From contig NZ_FCNV02000002.1 in NCBI RefSeq assembly GCF_001544615.1, forward strand, positions 248,001 through 312,000: a stretch of 64,000 bases of DNA, written 5' to 3'. Origin of the DNA: Caballeronia concitans. Lineage in GTDB: Bacteria; Pseudomonadota; Gammaproteobacteria; Burkholderiales; Burkholderiaceae. Of this stretch, positions 56,048 through 64,000 are shown one piece after another. The number at the start of each line of letters is the position of its first letter. Within the stretch, counting starts at the first letter, position 1. A program made the position numbers and the translations under genes. The notes under the pieces are model-generated. The model was not told the DNA's origin, did no database searches, and was given only the letters and a program-made list of their open reading frames with translations.

Positions 56048-57478
56048 TCAGGCTCCCAAGAGGCGACGCACATCGGTCAATCGGCCGGTCACGGCAGCGG
56101 CTGCCGCCATGGCCGGGCTCATCAGATGCGTGCGCACGCCGGGCCCTTGCCGGCCGACGAAATTGCGATTGGACGTCGATGCGCAGCGCTGCCCCGGCGA
56201 GGCGATGTCGCCGTTGGTGGCAAGGCACATCGAGCAGCCGGGAAAGCGCCACTGAAAACCGGCTTCGACGAACACGCGGTCCAGCCCTTCGGCCTCGGCT
56301 TGCGCCCGCACCTCGTGCGAGCCGGGCACCACCCAAGCCTCGACGCCCGATGCGATACGGCGTCCCCGCGCGACCTCGGCCGCGCTTCGCATGTCCTCGA
56401 TGCGCCCGTTCGTGCACGAGCCGATGAACACGCGGTCGATCGCCACGCCTTCGAGCGTCACGTTCGGGGCCAGCCCCATGTAGTCGAGCGCCTTCGACAT
56501 GGCCGCGCGCAAATCGGGATCGGCCTCTTTCGCGGGATCGGGCACGCGCCGGTCGATGGCGCAGGCGTATTCCGGCGTGGTGCCCCATGTCACCATCGGC
56601 GCGATGCCGCCGACGTCGATATGAATCTCCCGGTTGAAGCGCGCGCCGGGGTCGGTGAAGAGCGTGCGCCAGTGCGCCATCGCGCGGTCCCATTGCTCGC
56701 CCTTGGGCGCGTACGGACGCCCGGCGAGATACGCGAACGTGGTTTCGTCCGGCGCGATCATGCCGGCACGCGCGCCGGCTTCAATGGTCATGTTGCAGAG
56801 CGTGAGCCGGCCTTCCATCGAGAGACCGGCGATGGCGGACCCGGCGTACTCGATCACGTGACCCACCGCGCCCGCCACGCCGATGTGCGCGATGACCGCG
56901 AGGATCATGTCCTTGGCCGTGACGCCGGGGCCGCGCGTGCCGTCGAGCGTGACGCGCATGTTGGCCGACTTGCGTTGCCACAGGCATTGCGTGGCGAGGA
57001 CGTGCGCCACTTCCGTCGCGCCGATGCCGAATGCGAGCGCGCCCATCGCGCCGTGCGTCGACGTATGGCTGTCGGCGCACACGACCGTCATCCCCGGCAG
57101 ACTCAAGCCCTGTTCGGGACCGACCACGTGCACGATGCCGCGGCGCGAATCGTCCATGTCGAACAGCATGATGCGCGACTCGGCTGCATCACGCTGCAAC
57201 GCATGAATCATGGCGCGCCGTTCCGGGTCGGTCACGGCGGACATGTCGTTGGCCGCGCTGGAAACATAGTGATCCGCCGTGCCGAAGATGCGCTCCGGCG
57301 AGCGCGGCTTGAGTCCGCGCTGGCGCAAGAGATCGAAGGACTGCGCGGTGACGTCGTGAATGAAATGGCGGTCGATGAACAGCAGGTCTTGTCCGTCGTC
57401 GCGTGACATGACGGTGTGATGCTTCCAGATCTTGTCGTAAAGCGTCTGCGGACCGTCCGCTCCGTGTTCGAATTGCAT
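56048..57478 (-). CDS. leuC: 3-isopropylmalate dehydratase-type large subunit (4Fe-4S)
   Basis: A 476-residue hydro-lyase. Cluster Cys residues are in FIGSCTNGRIED (about 355) and PGCSMC (about 415 and 418). DSHTSTHGAMGALAFGIGAT is the active-site block. A TTG seven codons upstream is in frame without a ribosome site, so the ATG at 57478 is used. It opens the ten-gene operon LeuC-LeuD-LeuB-importer-SDR-FAH-binding protein-lactonase. The 205-base gap upstream, before the convergently placed end of dhaL, must contain the operon promoter; no recognisable operator was found there. Confidence 0.9.
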   Translation of the reverse strand: MQFEHGADGPQTLYDKIWKHHTVMSRDDGQDLLFIDRHFIHDVTAQSFDLLRQRGLKPRSPERIFGTADHYVSSAANDMSAVTDPERRAMIHALQRDAAESRIMLFDMDDSRRGIVHVVGPEQGLSLPGMTVVCADSHTSTHGAMGALAFGIGATEVAHVLATQCLWQRKSANMRVTLDGTRGPGVTAKDMILAVIAHIGVAGAVGHVIEYAGSAIAGLSMEGRLTLCNMTIEAGARAGMIAPDETTFAYLAGRPYAPKGEQWDRAMAHWRTLFTDPGARFNREIHIDVGGIAPMVTWGTTPEYACAIDRRVPDPAKEADPDLRAAMSKALDYMGLAPNVTLEGVAIDRVFIGSCTNGRIEDMRSAAEVARGRRIASGVEAWVVPGSHEVRAQAEAEGLDRVFVEAGFQWRFPGCSMCLATNGDIASPGQRCASTSNRNFVGRQGPGVRTHLMSPAMAAAAAVTGRLTDVRRLLGA

Positions 57479-57683
57479 TGCTTCGTCTCGCTCCGTCAAT
57501 GCGCCGCTCGCGAAGGCACGCCTTCGTTCGGCGAGTCAATGTTGTGGGAGCATGATGCGCCAGACGAAGCGCTTTGTACGTGGTATTTGGGAAAGGCACC
57601 ATCGTCATTCGCGATGATGCCGCTCGTGGAAGGTGAAGGCGAAGGCGTGACGCTCGCGCGATGCAGCCGCCACGCCCCGGCCC

Positions 57684-58310
57684 TCACGCGCCTCGATCCA
57701 CCGCCTGGCGCAACGCTTCGAGAAAGCGGACATATGCCGTCGCGCCCGGATCGGGATGCCCGACGCTGCGTTCCTGCACCCACGCCGCGCGACCCTTCTG
57801 CGACTGCATCTTCGCGGTCTCGGCCACGCGCTCCTTCGCCGTGGCGATCATCGCATCGAGCGTATCGGCCGCGCTTCCTTGCGATGTCTCCAGCACGTCG
57901 AGACTCGGCACCAGCGCATCGAGCACGGTCTTGTCGCCGACCTTGCTCTTGCCGCGTTCGACGATGCGCGCCGCCACCGCCCGCCCGATGCCGAGCGCGT
58001 CGTCGCGGGCGAGCGCGGTCTTGCCCTGCATCGTCTTCGCGGCGGCGAGCAGTCCGCCGCCCACCAGCGCGGCAAACGTCGACGGATTCGCGGTCGAGAA
58101 CGCCTTGCCCGCCGCGAGCAGAACGTCGCCGATACCCGCTTCATCCGGCAACGCGCCGATGGCCTTCACGACCGCTTCCGATCCCGCGCGCACCGTGATG
58201 CCGAGATCGCCGTCGCCGAGGGCGGCGTCGAGATCGCGCAACTCGTCGGCATGCGCGGGAAGCGCGCTCAATGCGCGCGTCAGAACGTCGATCAATTCTT
58301 TCGTAGTCAT
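57684..58310 (-). CDS. dhaL: Dihydroxyacetone kinase subunit DhaL (nucleotide-binding)
   Basis: A 208-residue all-helical DhaL domain. The ADP-Mg site is ALGDGDLGITV, with Asp ligands, near residues 30-40; a glycine-rich GGGLLAAAKTMQGK segment follows. It transfers phosphate to the ketose held by DhaK. It lies 13 bases after dhaK. No DhaM phosphotransfer subunit is present, so this looks like an ATP-dependent kinase split into two genes, as in kinases for erythrulose and related ketoses. The true substrate may not be dihydroxyacetone. Confidence 0.9.
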   Translation of the reverse strand: MTTKELIDVLTRALSALPAHADELRDLDAALGDGDLGITVRAGSEAVVKAIGALPDEAGIGDVLLAAGKAFSTANPSTFAALVGGGLLAAAKTMQGKTALARDDALGIGRAVAARIVERGKSKVGDKTVLDALVPSLDVLETSQGSAADTLDAMIATAKERVAETAKMQSQKGRAAWVQERSVGHPDPGATAYVRFLEALRQAVDRGA

Positions 58311-58323
58311 TTCGGCATCCTTA

Positions 58324-59334
58324 TCAAGCGCGCGTGCCTTCGCGGAAGAACGGTGAATGCGCAGGCGCGTCGAGCAGCGCTTCGAGTTCGTCGTCGAGCA
58401 GCATGACCGTGATCGATGCACCCGCCATCTCCAGACTCGTCACATACTCGCCGACATACGACCACGCAACTGTCAGCCCGTCATCGCCAATGATCTTCGC
58501 CGCGCGCCGATACAGCAGATACAGCTCTTCGAGCGGCGTCGCGCCGAGGCCGTTCACGAGCAGTGCAAGACGCGCACCCTTCGGCGCGGCGAGATCGTCG
58601 AGAATCTGGCGCATCAGCGTGTCCGCGATGCTGTCCGCCGACTGCAGCGCGCCGCGATGCGTGCCCGGTTCGCCGTGAATGCCGATGCCGATCTCCATCT
58701 CGCCATCCGGCAGCGTGAACGTCGGCTTGCCCGCTGCGGGGAGGATCGTCGGCGAAAGGCCCACGCCCATCGTGCGGCAATTCGCGTTGGCCTTCGCGCA
58801 GATGCGCGCCACTTCGTCGAGCGAATCGCCGCGTTCGGCCGCCGCGCCCGCGCACTTGAACGCGAACACCATGCCTGCCACGCCGCGACGGTCGGCTGCG
58901 CGTTCCTTCGGCGCGGATGCCACGTCGTCGGTCAGCACGACGGTCTTGATGTCGATGCCTTCCGCATCGGCGAGATCGGATGCGAGATCGAAGTTGAGCA
59001 CGTCGCCGCCGTAATTGCCGTACACGTACAGCACGCCCGCGCCGCCGTTCACCGCCTTGGTCGCTTCGAGTATCTGTTCGGACGACGGCGACGAGAACAC
59101 GTTGCCCACCGCCACGCCGCCGCACAAGCCTTCGCCCACATAGCCGAGAAAGCCCGGCATGTGGCCCGAGCCGCCGCCCGTCACAATACCCACGCGGCCT
59201 TGCTTCGGCGCATCGGCGCGAACGAGCGCGCGCTTGTCGGCGTTGGCCGCCTTGATCCATTTCGGATGCGCGAGCAACAAGGCATCGATGATTTCGTCGA
59301 CGAAGGTTTCCGGGTTGTTGATGATCTTCTTCAT
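58324..59334 (-). CDS. dhaK: Dihydroxyacetone kinase subunit DhaK (substrate-binding)
   Basis: A 336-residue DhaK. GIVTGGGSGHMPGFLGYVG forms the substrate pocket. The covalent hemiaminal His lies in GIGIHGEPGTHRG (about 213). It binds a short ketose covalently for phosphorylation by DhaL. It is placed 35 bases after a ribose-type permease gene, so the substrate, or a product of its breakdown, is probably imported. The aldolase and MtnA-like isomerase upstream could generate dihydroxyacetone phosphate or its relatives. Confidence 0.92.
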   Translation of the reverse strand: MKKIINNPETFVDEIIDALLLAHPKWIKAANADKRALVRADAPKQGRVGIVTGGGSGHMPGFLGYVGEGLCGGVAVGNVFSSPSSEQILEATKAVNGGAGVLYVYGNYGGDVLNFDLASDLADAEGIDIKTVVLTDDVASAPKERAADRRGVAGMVFAFKCAGAAAERGDSLDEVARICAKANANCRTMGVGLSPTILPAAGKPTFTLPDGEMEIGIGIHGEPGTHRGALQSADSIADTLMRQILDDLAAPKGARLALLVNGLGATPLEELYLLYRRAAKIIGDDGLTVAWSYVGEYVTSLEMAGASITVMLLDDELEALLDAPAHSPFFREGTRA

Positions 59335-59369
59335 TGCCGCGTCTCCTTGTTTTGCGTTGATGGCGTGCG

Positions 59370-60371
59370 TCACAGCTTTCTGCGCTGGCTCAATGCGTCG
59401 AGCAGGACCGCCGCGAAAATCACGCCGCCCTGAATGAACTGCGTCCAGAACGGATTCACGCCGAGCAGCGACAGACCGACGTTGATCACGCCGATCAGCA
59501 CCACGCCGATGAACGTGCCGACGATCGACCCGCGTCCGCCCGCGAGCGACGTGCCGCCGATCACGATGGCCGCGATGACCTGAAGCTCGAGTCCGTTCGC
59601 CGCCGAAGGCAAGGCGGAGTTGAGCCGCCCCGCGAGCACGATGCCCGCAATGGCCGCCGTCACGCCCGCGAGCATGTACGTGAAGAACACGACGCGCCGC
59701 ACCGGAATGCCCGCGAGCCGCGCGGCTTCCTGATTGCCGCCGACCGCGAACACCTGATGGCCGAAGGTCGTCTTGCGCAGCAGCACATGACCGATGACGA
59801 ACACGACGAGCATCACGATCATCGGCATGGGCAGGCCCGCGATCGCCTTCGCGCCAAACACGGTGAACGCGTTCGGGAAATCGAACTTCGTGCGGCCGTC
59901 GGAGATGGCGAGCGTGAGGCCGCGCGCCATGGCCATCGCGGCGAGCGTGACGATGAAGGGCACGAGACGCAGCCACGAAATCGCGATGCCGTTGATCGCT
60001 CCGACCGCCGCGCCCGTCGCGAGCGCAATGAAGAGTCCGCCGATGCCGAGACCCACCGCATCCGGGCTTGATCCCGCCATGAAGGTCGCGGCGACCATGC
60101 CGCTCAGCGCGACGAGCGACCCCACCGAAAGATCGATGCCCGACGTGATGATGACGAACGTGCCGCCCACCGCCGCGATGCCGACGACGGACACCTGCAC
60201 CATGATGTTGGTGAGCGTGCTCGTCGTCAGAAATTCGGGCGATGCGATCGACAACGCCACGCAGATGATGATGAGCGCGGCCAGCAATGGCCCGATGCCC
60301 GTTCTCAGTTGACGGATCACGCGGCGCGAGAGCGCTTCGGTGTCCGCCCGGTTGGCTGCCGTGGATGTCAT
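59370..60371 (-). CDS. Sugar ABC transporter permease (RbsC-like)
   Basis: A 333-residue membrane protein with family segments TSGIDLSVGSLVALSGMVA and GHQVFAVGGNQEAARLAGI and the C-terminal AAIVIGGTSLAGGRGSIVGT. The start overlaps the ATPase stop (ATGA). It is the channel of the second ribose-type importer in the window and is related to, but not a recent copy of, the one at 32680. Confidence 0.92.
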   Translation of the reverse strand: MTSTAANRADTEALSRRVIRQLRTGIGPLLAALIIICVALSIASPEFLTTSTLTNIMVQVSVVGIAAVGGTFVIITSGIDLSVGSLVALSGMVAATFMAGSSPDAVGLGIGGLFIALATGAAVGAINGIAISWLRLVPFIVTLAAMAMARGLTLAISDGRTKFDFPNAFTVFGAKAIAGLPMPMIVMLVVFVIGHVLLRKTTFGHQVFAVGGNQEAARLAGIPVRRVVFFTYMLAGVTAAIAGIVLAGRLNSALPSAANGLELQVIAAIVIGGTSLAGGRGSIVGTFIGVVLIGVINVGLSLLGVNPFWTQFIQGGVIFAAVLLDALSQRRKL

Positions 60372-61903
60372 GCGCCTGCTCCTGTCGTTGCCCATTGAAT
60401 CACCGTTTCGGAGTCCGCCTTGTCGCGCGCGATCTCGGTCACGATGCTGCCGCGATACATCACGAGCACGCGATCCGACATGCCGAGCAGTTCCGGCAAC
60501 TCCGAACTCACCATGATGACCGCCGCTCCCGCGCGCGCCATCTTCACCATATGCGCGTAGATCTCGGTCTTCGCGCCCACGTCGATGCCGCGCGTGGGCT
60601 CGTCGAGCATGATGACGGCGGGATTCGTCGCGGTGGCGCGCCCGAGAATGACCTTCTGCTGATTGCCGCCCGATAGCGTGCCCGTGATCTGCAGCACCGA
60701 CGATGCGCGCACGCCGAAACGCGTGCTCGCGTCCTGCGCGAGCTTGCGCTTTCTCGCGCGGCTCACGAAGCCGCCGCTCGCGAGCGCCTTGAGGCTCGAC
60801 AGCGCGACGTTCTCTTCGATGCTGGCATCGAGCACGAGCCCTTCGAGCTTGCGATCCTCGGACGTATAGACGAGCCCGTGGCGCACGCCTTCGGTCGGCG
60901 AATGATTCGTGACCTTCCTGCCTCTCACGGCGATCTCGCCATGCGTCGCGGGCAGCGCGCCGAAGATCGTCTTCAGCAACTCTGTGCGCCCCGCGCCCGC
61001 AATCCCCGCAATGCCGACGATCTCGCCGGCGCGCACCGTGAAGCTCGCGTTGCGCAGAATGGGCGCGCTCGCGAGATCGCGCACGTCGAGCACCACGTCG
61101 CCATAATCGCGCGGCTCCCACGGATAGAACGATTCGAGATTGCGCGCGACCATCGCCTGCACGAGCTCCGCTTCGGTCCATTCGGACATCGGGCGCGCGC
61201 CGACGGTCGCGCCATCGCGCATCACGACCGCCGAGTCGGCCAGCTCGAACACTTCTTCCAGATGATGCGAGATGAAGATGATGCCCATGCCCGCTTCCCG
61301 CAATCGACGCACGACCGCATACAGGTTCTCGATGTCGTGGCTTTGCAGCGCGGCGGTCGGCTCGTCCATCACGAGAATGCGGGCATCGCGCGCAATCGCC
61401 TTCGCCACTTCCACCAGTTGCCGCTTGTTGAGCGGCAAGTCGCCCAAACGCATCCACGGCGGCACGTTGTCGAGGCCCACGCGCGCGAGCGCTTCACGCG
61501 CCATCGCATGCGCCTCGCGCTGTCGCACGAAGCCGTTCCGCGCGGGCATGCGCCCGAGGAACAGGTTCTCCGCGACCGTCATGTCGTTGATGAGCGACAG
61601 CTCCTGATAGATGACGGCCACGCCCGCGTCGATTGCCGCATTCGTGCCGCGCGCGAGCGGCTGGCCGTCGATCTCGATGTCGCCTTCATCCGGCTCGTAC
61701 GCGCCCGAAAGCGTCTTGACGAGCGAGGACTTGCCCGCGCCGTTCTCCCCGACGATGGCCATCACGTGACCCGCGTGCAATTCGAGGCTCACGCCGCGCA
61801 GCGCCTTCACGCCGGGAAAGCTCTTGACGATGCCCTGCATGCGCAGAAGCGGCGCCTTCGTGCTCGAGGGCTTGCGTGCCTGCGCTTCGGTTTCGACTGT
61901 CAT
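60368..61903 (-). CDS. Sugar ABC transporter ATP-binding protein (RbsA type)
   Basis: A 511-residue double ATPase: GENGAGKSS and LVMDEPTAAL in the first half, GIAGAGRTE, LSGGNQQKV and VIMLDEPTRGIDV in the second. The ATG at 61903 is used; the frame extends 12 codons further into the gap with the stem-loop. It works with the 333-residue permease and 375-residue lipoprotein binding protein. Sugar specificity is unknown; pentoses or deoxy-pentoses fit the neighbouring MtnA-like and aldolase genes. Confidence 0.92.
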   Translation of the reverse strand: MTVETEAQARKPSSTKAPLLRMQGIVKSFPGVKALRGVSLELHAGHVMAIVGENGAGKSSLVKTLSGAYEPDEGDIEIDGQPLARGTNAAIDAGVAVIYQELSLINDMTVAENLFLGRMPARNGFVRQREAHAMAREALARVGLDNVPPWMRLGDLPLNKRQLVEVAKAIARDARILVMDEPTAALQSHDIENLYAVVRRLREAGMGIIFISHHLEEVFELADSAVVMRDGATVGARPMSEWTEAELVQAMVARNLESFYPWEPRDYGDVVLDVRDLASAPILRNASFTVRAGEIVGIAGIAGAGRTELLKTIFGALPATHGEIAVRGRKVTNHSPTEGVRHGLVYTSEDRKLEGLVLDASIEENVALSSLKALASGGFVSRARKRKLAQDASTRFGVRASSVLQITGTLSGGNQQKVILGRATATNPAVIMLDEPTRGIDVGAKTEIYAHMVKMARAGAAVIMVSSELPELLGMSDRVLVMYRGSIVTEIARDKADSETVIQWATTGAGA

Positions 61904-61918
61904 GTTCGCATTCCGCTC

Positions 61919-61949
61919 GCGGCCGCGCGATGCGTGCACACGCGGCCGC
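61919..61949 (-). other. Perfect 9-bp stem-loop between binding-protein and ATPase genes
   Basis: GCGGCCGCG (61919-61927) and CGCGGCCGC (61941-61949) pair exactly around a 13-base loop. The element starts 9 bases after the binding-protein stop and lies 15 bases before the ATPase ATG. No T-run follows. It is at the same place as the 31664-31688 hairpin of the other ribose-type importer. Confidence 0.65.
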
Positions 61950-61958
61950 CGGTTGGCC

Positions 61959-63086
61959 TTACTGCTTCACTTCCTCGGACCACAGGCCGTATTGCTTGAC
62001 CGCATCCGAGTCGATGTTGGACTTGTCGATCAGCATGGTCGGCCACGCATAGTTCGCGGGCACGTCCTTCTTCGCGTTGTAGTCCGCGATGAACTGCAGC
62101 GACTTCGCCGCCATCTTGATGGGGTTCTGCGAGATGGTCGCGTCCTGCTTGCCCGCGCGAATGGCCGAGAGCGCCTGCGCGGTGCCGTCCGCGCCGATCA
62201 CCATGATGTGCGCCTTGTCGTCGAGCGGCTTGTAGCGTCCCGCGTTGTCGATGGCCTTTTCCGCGCCCACCGTGTTGTCGTCATTCGCGCCGAACACCGC
62301 GTCGATCTGCGGGTATTTCTGCAGGATGTTGGTCATCGCGTTGAGCGACTTCTCCTGATCGAATGCGCCTTCCTGACGCGCCACGACCTTGATGTCCGGA
62401 TACTTCGCGATCTCGTCGCTGAAGCCCTTCTCGCGGTCGGTCGCGGCCGTGGTGCCGACGAGACCGATCAGATCGACGACGTTGCCCTTCTCCGATCCGT
62501 AGCGCTTCTTCAACTGCTCCGCGATCCACTTCGCCGCCGTCTGCCCAAGCGCGACGTTGTCCGACGCGACGAACGACGTCACCTTGCCGCCGTCCGATCC
62601 GCGATCCAGCGTGAACACCGGAATGTTCATCTGATTCGCCTTCTCGACCGCCGGAATGATGGCCTTCGAATCGATCGGATTCAGCACGAGCGCGGTCACG
62701 CCCTGACTCAGCAGATTGAGCGCATCGTTGACCTGCTGTTGCGCATCGCCGTTCGCGTTGGTCTGCACGAGGTCGAAGCCCTGATCCTTCGAGCCGCGCT
62801 CGACGCCGGCCTTCAGGCCCACGAAGAACGCGTTGTTCAGCGTCGCGATAGAGAAGCCGATCTTCGGCTTCGCACCGTTCGATGCCGCCGCTGCCGGCGC
62901 GCTTGCCGGTGCGGCCGCCGGTGCGCTTGCGCTCGCGCTGTCGCTTGCGCGCTGGGCCGTGCTGCCGCCCGACGACGCGTTCTCGCTCTTGTTGCATCCC
63001 GCGAGCGCCGCTGCGCACAGCAGCAACGCGCCGGTGGACTTGCATAATGCGCCCCAACTATCGAACCGTGCCGAACTCCAGGCCAT
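61959..63086 (-). CDS. Sugar ABC transporter binding protein, predicted lipoprotein
   Basis: A 375-residue RbsB-like protein with a lipoprotein signal: lipobox LAGC, Cys31. A low-complexity Ser/Ala/Pro linker of about 40 residues follows. The binding fold begins at KIGFSIATLNNAFFVGLKAG, with NPIDSKAIIPAV and GANDDNTVGAEKAI. Most Gram-negative RbsB proteins are soluble, so membrane anchoring with a long flexible linker is unusual. AAAGGAGACAGTC precedes the ATG. It is the first importer gene after the aldolase. Confidence 0.9.
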   Translation of the reverse strand: MAWSSARFDSWGALCKSTGALLLCAAALAGCNKSENASSGGSTAQRASDSASASAPAAAPASAPAAAASNGAKPKIGFSIATLNNAFFVGLKAGVERGSKDQGFDLVQTNANGDAQQQVNDALNLLSQGVTALVLNPIDSKAIIPAVEKANQMNIPVFTLDRGSDGGKVTSFVASDNVALGQTAAKWIAEQLKKRYGSEKGNVVDLIGLVGTTAATDREKGFSDEIAKYPDIKVVARQEGAFDQEKSLNAMTNILQKYPQIDAVFGANDDNTVGAEKAIDNAGRYKPLDDKAHIMVIGADGTAQALSAIRAGKQDATISQNPIKMAAKSLQFIADYNAKKDVPANYAWPTMLIDKSNIDSDAVKQYGLWSEEVKQ

Positions 63087-63143
63087 GACTGTCTCCTTTG
63101 TACGAGTTGTTCATTGCAGTGACTTGATGTCTTGTCGCGGATT

Positions 63144-63812
63144 TCAATCGTCCTTGCTGCGCTTGCCATACGTCTTGAATCTCTCCAGCACTTCATGCAT
63201 CTGTTCGTCCGTTAAGACCGGCGGCGCGCCGAATTGCAACGCCAGCAAATACTGCCTCGCGAGCACCTCCACTTCATGCGCGAGCCACACTGCGCGCGAA
63301 AGATCCGCACCGAGCGCAACGACACCGTGATGCGCGAGCAGGCACGCGCGCCTTCCTTGGAGCGCGGCGAGCGCATGATCCGACAGCGCCTGCGTGCCGA
63401 ACAGCGCATACGGCGCACAGCGAATCGATGTTCCGCCCGCCGCCGCGACCATGTAATGCACGGCCGGAATCTCGCGGCCATGCATGGCGAGCGCCGTTGC
63501 CGCCGTCGAATGCGTATGCACCACGGCATGCATGTCCGGACGCGCGCGCAGCAAGTCGCGATGGATGCGCCATTCCGATGAAGGCCTCGCAGTGCGAAGC
63601 ACGTCGTCACTGTCGGATACGTCGAGCGGCAGATAGACGATGCTTTCCACGCTCAGCTCGCGCGCGGGCACGCCGCTCGGCGTGATGAGGAAGCCATCGA
63701 GCAAGCGCGCGCTGACGTTGCCCGACGTGCCCTGATTGATGCCGAGCCGTTCCATGTCGAGCGCCGTATCGACGATGCCCCGGCGCAGCGCGCCCTCATC
63801 CGCCGCGCTCAT
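63144..63812 (-). CDS. Class II aldolase/fuculose-phosphate aldolase family protein
   Basis: A 222-residue zinc-dependent aldolase. Zinc ligands are in [13 protein letters not shown] and [23 protein letters not shown] is the phosphate-binding loop. Family members split fuculose-1-phosphate, ribulose-1-phosphate or 5-deoxy/5-methylthio-ribulose-1-phosphate into dihydroxyacetone phosphate and an aldehyde. Its ATG overlaps the stop of the MtnA-like gene (ATGA), a pairing known from the DHAP shunt for 5'-deoxy- and 5'-methylthioadenosine by-products. That context makes a 5-substituted ribulose-1-phosphate the preferred substrate. Confidence 0.88.
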   Translation of the reverse strand: MSAADEGALRRGIVDTALDMERLGINQGTSGNVSARLLDGFLITPSGVPARELSVESIVYLPLDVSDSDDVLRTARPSSEWRIHRDLLRARPDMHAVVHTHSTAATALAMHGREIPAVHYMVAAAGGTSIRCAPYALFGTQALSDHALAALQGRRACLLAHHGVVALGADLSRAVWLAHEVEVLARQYLLALQFGAPPVLTDEQMHEVLERFKTYGKRSKDD

Positions 63813-64000
63813 GCCGCGTTGCCCTCGGCGGCGAAGAGGCTCTTGAGCGAGCGTTCGAACGGCGCTTTCACGATCCCGCGTTCCGTGATGAATCCGGTGA
63901 CGAGTTCATGCGGCGTCACATCGAAAGCGGGATTGCGCGCCTTGATGTTCTCCGGCGCGACACGCTGCCCCGCGAGATGCGTGACTTCGGTGCCGGACCG
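63809..64000 (-). CDS. mtnA: MtnA-like aldose-1-phosphate isomerase (C-terminal fragment)
   Basis: The frame is open to the window edge; only the last 63 residues are seen. [20 protein letters not shown] is a close match to the conserved C-terminus of S-methyl-5-thioribose-1-phosphate isomerase. The stop overlaps the aldolase start. MtnA converts 5-methylthioribose-1-phosphate, or 5-deoxyribose-1-phosphate, to the ribulose form. A kinase gene for the free sugar may lie further upstream, outside the window. Confidence 0.82.
   Translation of the reverse strand, partial: RSGTEVTHLAGQRVAPENIKARNPAFDVTPHELVTGFITERGIVKAPFERSLKSLFAAEGNAA

Noticed and set aside
57479-57683. Operator for the ten-gene operon in the gap before LeuC
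   Set aside because: A CATCG-N7-CGATG pair near 57600 was noticed, but it is short, lies in GC-rich DNA and matches no other site in the window, so it was not called.

Overview
The window is 64 kb of high-GC DNA with the codon use, short intergenic gaps and gene families of Burkholderiaceae, most likely Paraburkholderia or Caballeronia. This placement is inferred from the proteins; no rRNA, tRNA or other core marker is present. Almost every gene serves uptake, catabolism or its regulation, which suggests an accessory catabolic stretch of a secondary chromosome or megaplasmid. I see no insertion sequences, prophage, CRISPR or integration scars.

Region 1 (1-14.0 kb). The 3' end of a LivK-type binding protein faces a seven-gene minus-strand operon: an NMT1/SsuA-type ABC importer, an aconitase-family LeuC/LeuD pair and an isocitrate-lyase/PEP-mutase-family C-C lyase. 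A GntR/FCD regulator and a LysR regulator lie upstream. Next come a glutaredoxin-DinB fusion, a second GntR/FCD regulator, and a minus-strand unit of a third GntR/FCD regulator, an MFS transporter and a second lyase. All three GntR genes sit beside related operator-like sites with a GCATACA core. The first operon resembles the dimethylmaleate hydratase plus dimethylmalate lyase pair of nicotinate fermentation.

Region 2 (14.1-19.8 kb). Choline sulfatase and a ChoX-like binding protein stand divergent to their LysR regulator, followed by a DUF4337 protein, a histidine phosphatase and a PAP2 phosphatase.

Region 3 (19.8-29.1 kb). Two hybrid histidine kinases form an operon. The first is a 2010-residue soluble protein with ten HAMP units in exact 92-codon register (276-bp DNA tandem repeats), and it has no membrane segment. 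A NUDIX hydrolase follows.

Region 4 (29.1-38.7 kb). This is a ketohexose locus: DeoR regulator, PfkB kinase, GatZ-like protein, ribose-type ABC importer and D-tagatose/D-psicose 3-epimerase. Two near-identical promoter-operators serve deoR and the importer. An MFS transporter with a pair of GTTACCGGTAAC palindromes upstream follows.

Region 5 (38.9-46.6 kb). A PHB-depolymerase-like lipoprotein, a DUF4188-like protein, an EmrAB/NodT-type tripartite efflux pump controlled by a MarR regulator with identical palindromes at both promoters, and a class V aminotransferase.

Region 6 (46.6-57.5 kb). A ten-gene minus-strand operon: LeuC, LeuD and LeuB paralogues, an ABC importer with two binding proteins, an SDR dehydrogenase, a fumarylacetoacetate-hydrolase-family enzyme and an SMP-30 lactonase, with a LysR gene converging at its end. 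It parallels region 1 (LeuCD + NMT1 ABC importer + related LysR).

Region 7 (57.7-64.0 kb). DhaL, DhaK, a second ribose-type ABC importer with a lipoprotein binding protein, a class II aldolase and the C-terminus of an MtnA-like isomerase. The set resembles a 5-deoxy/5-methylthio-pentose salvage route that ends in dihydroxyacetone phosphate.
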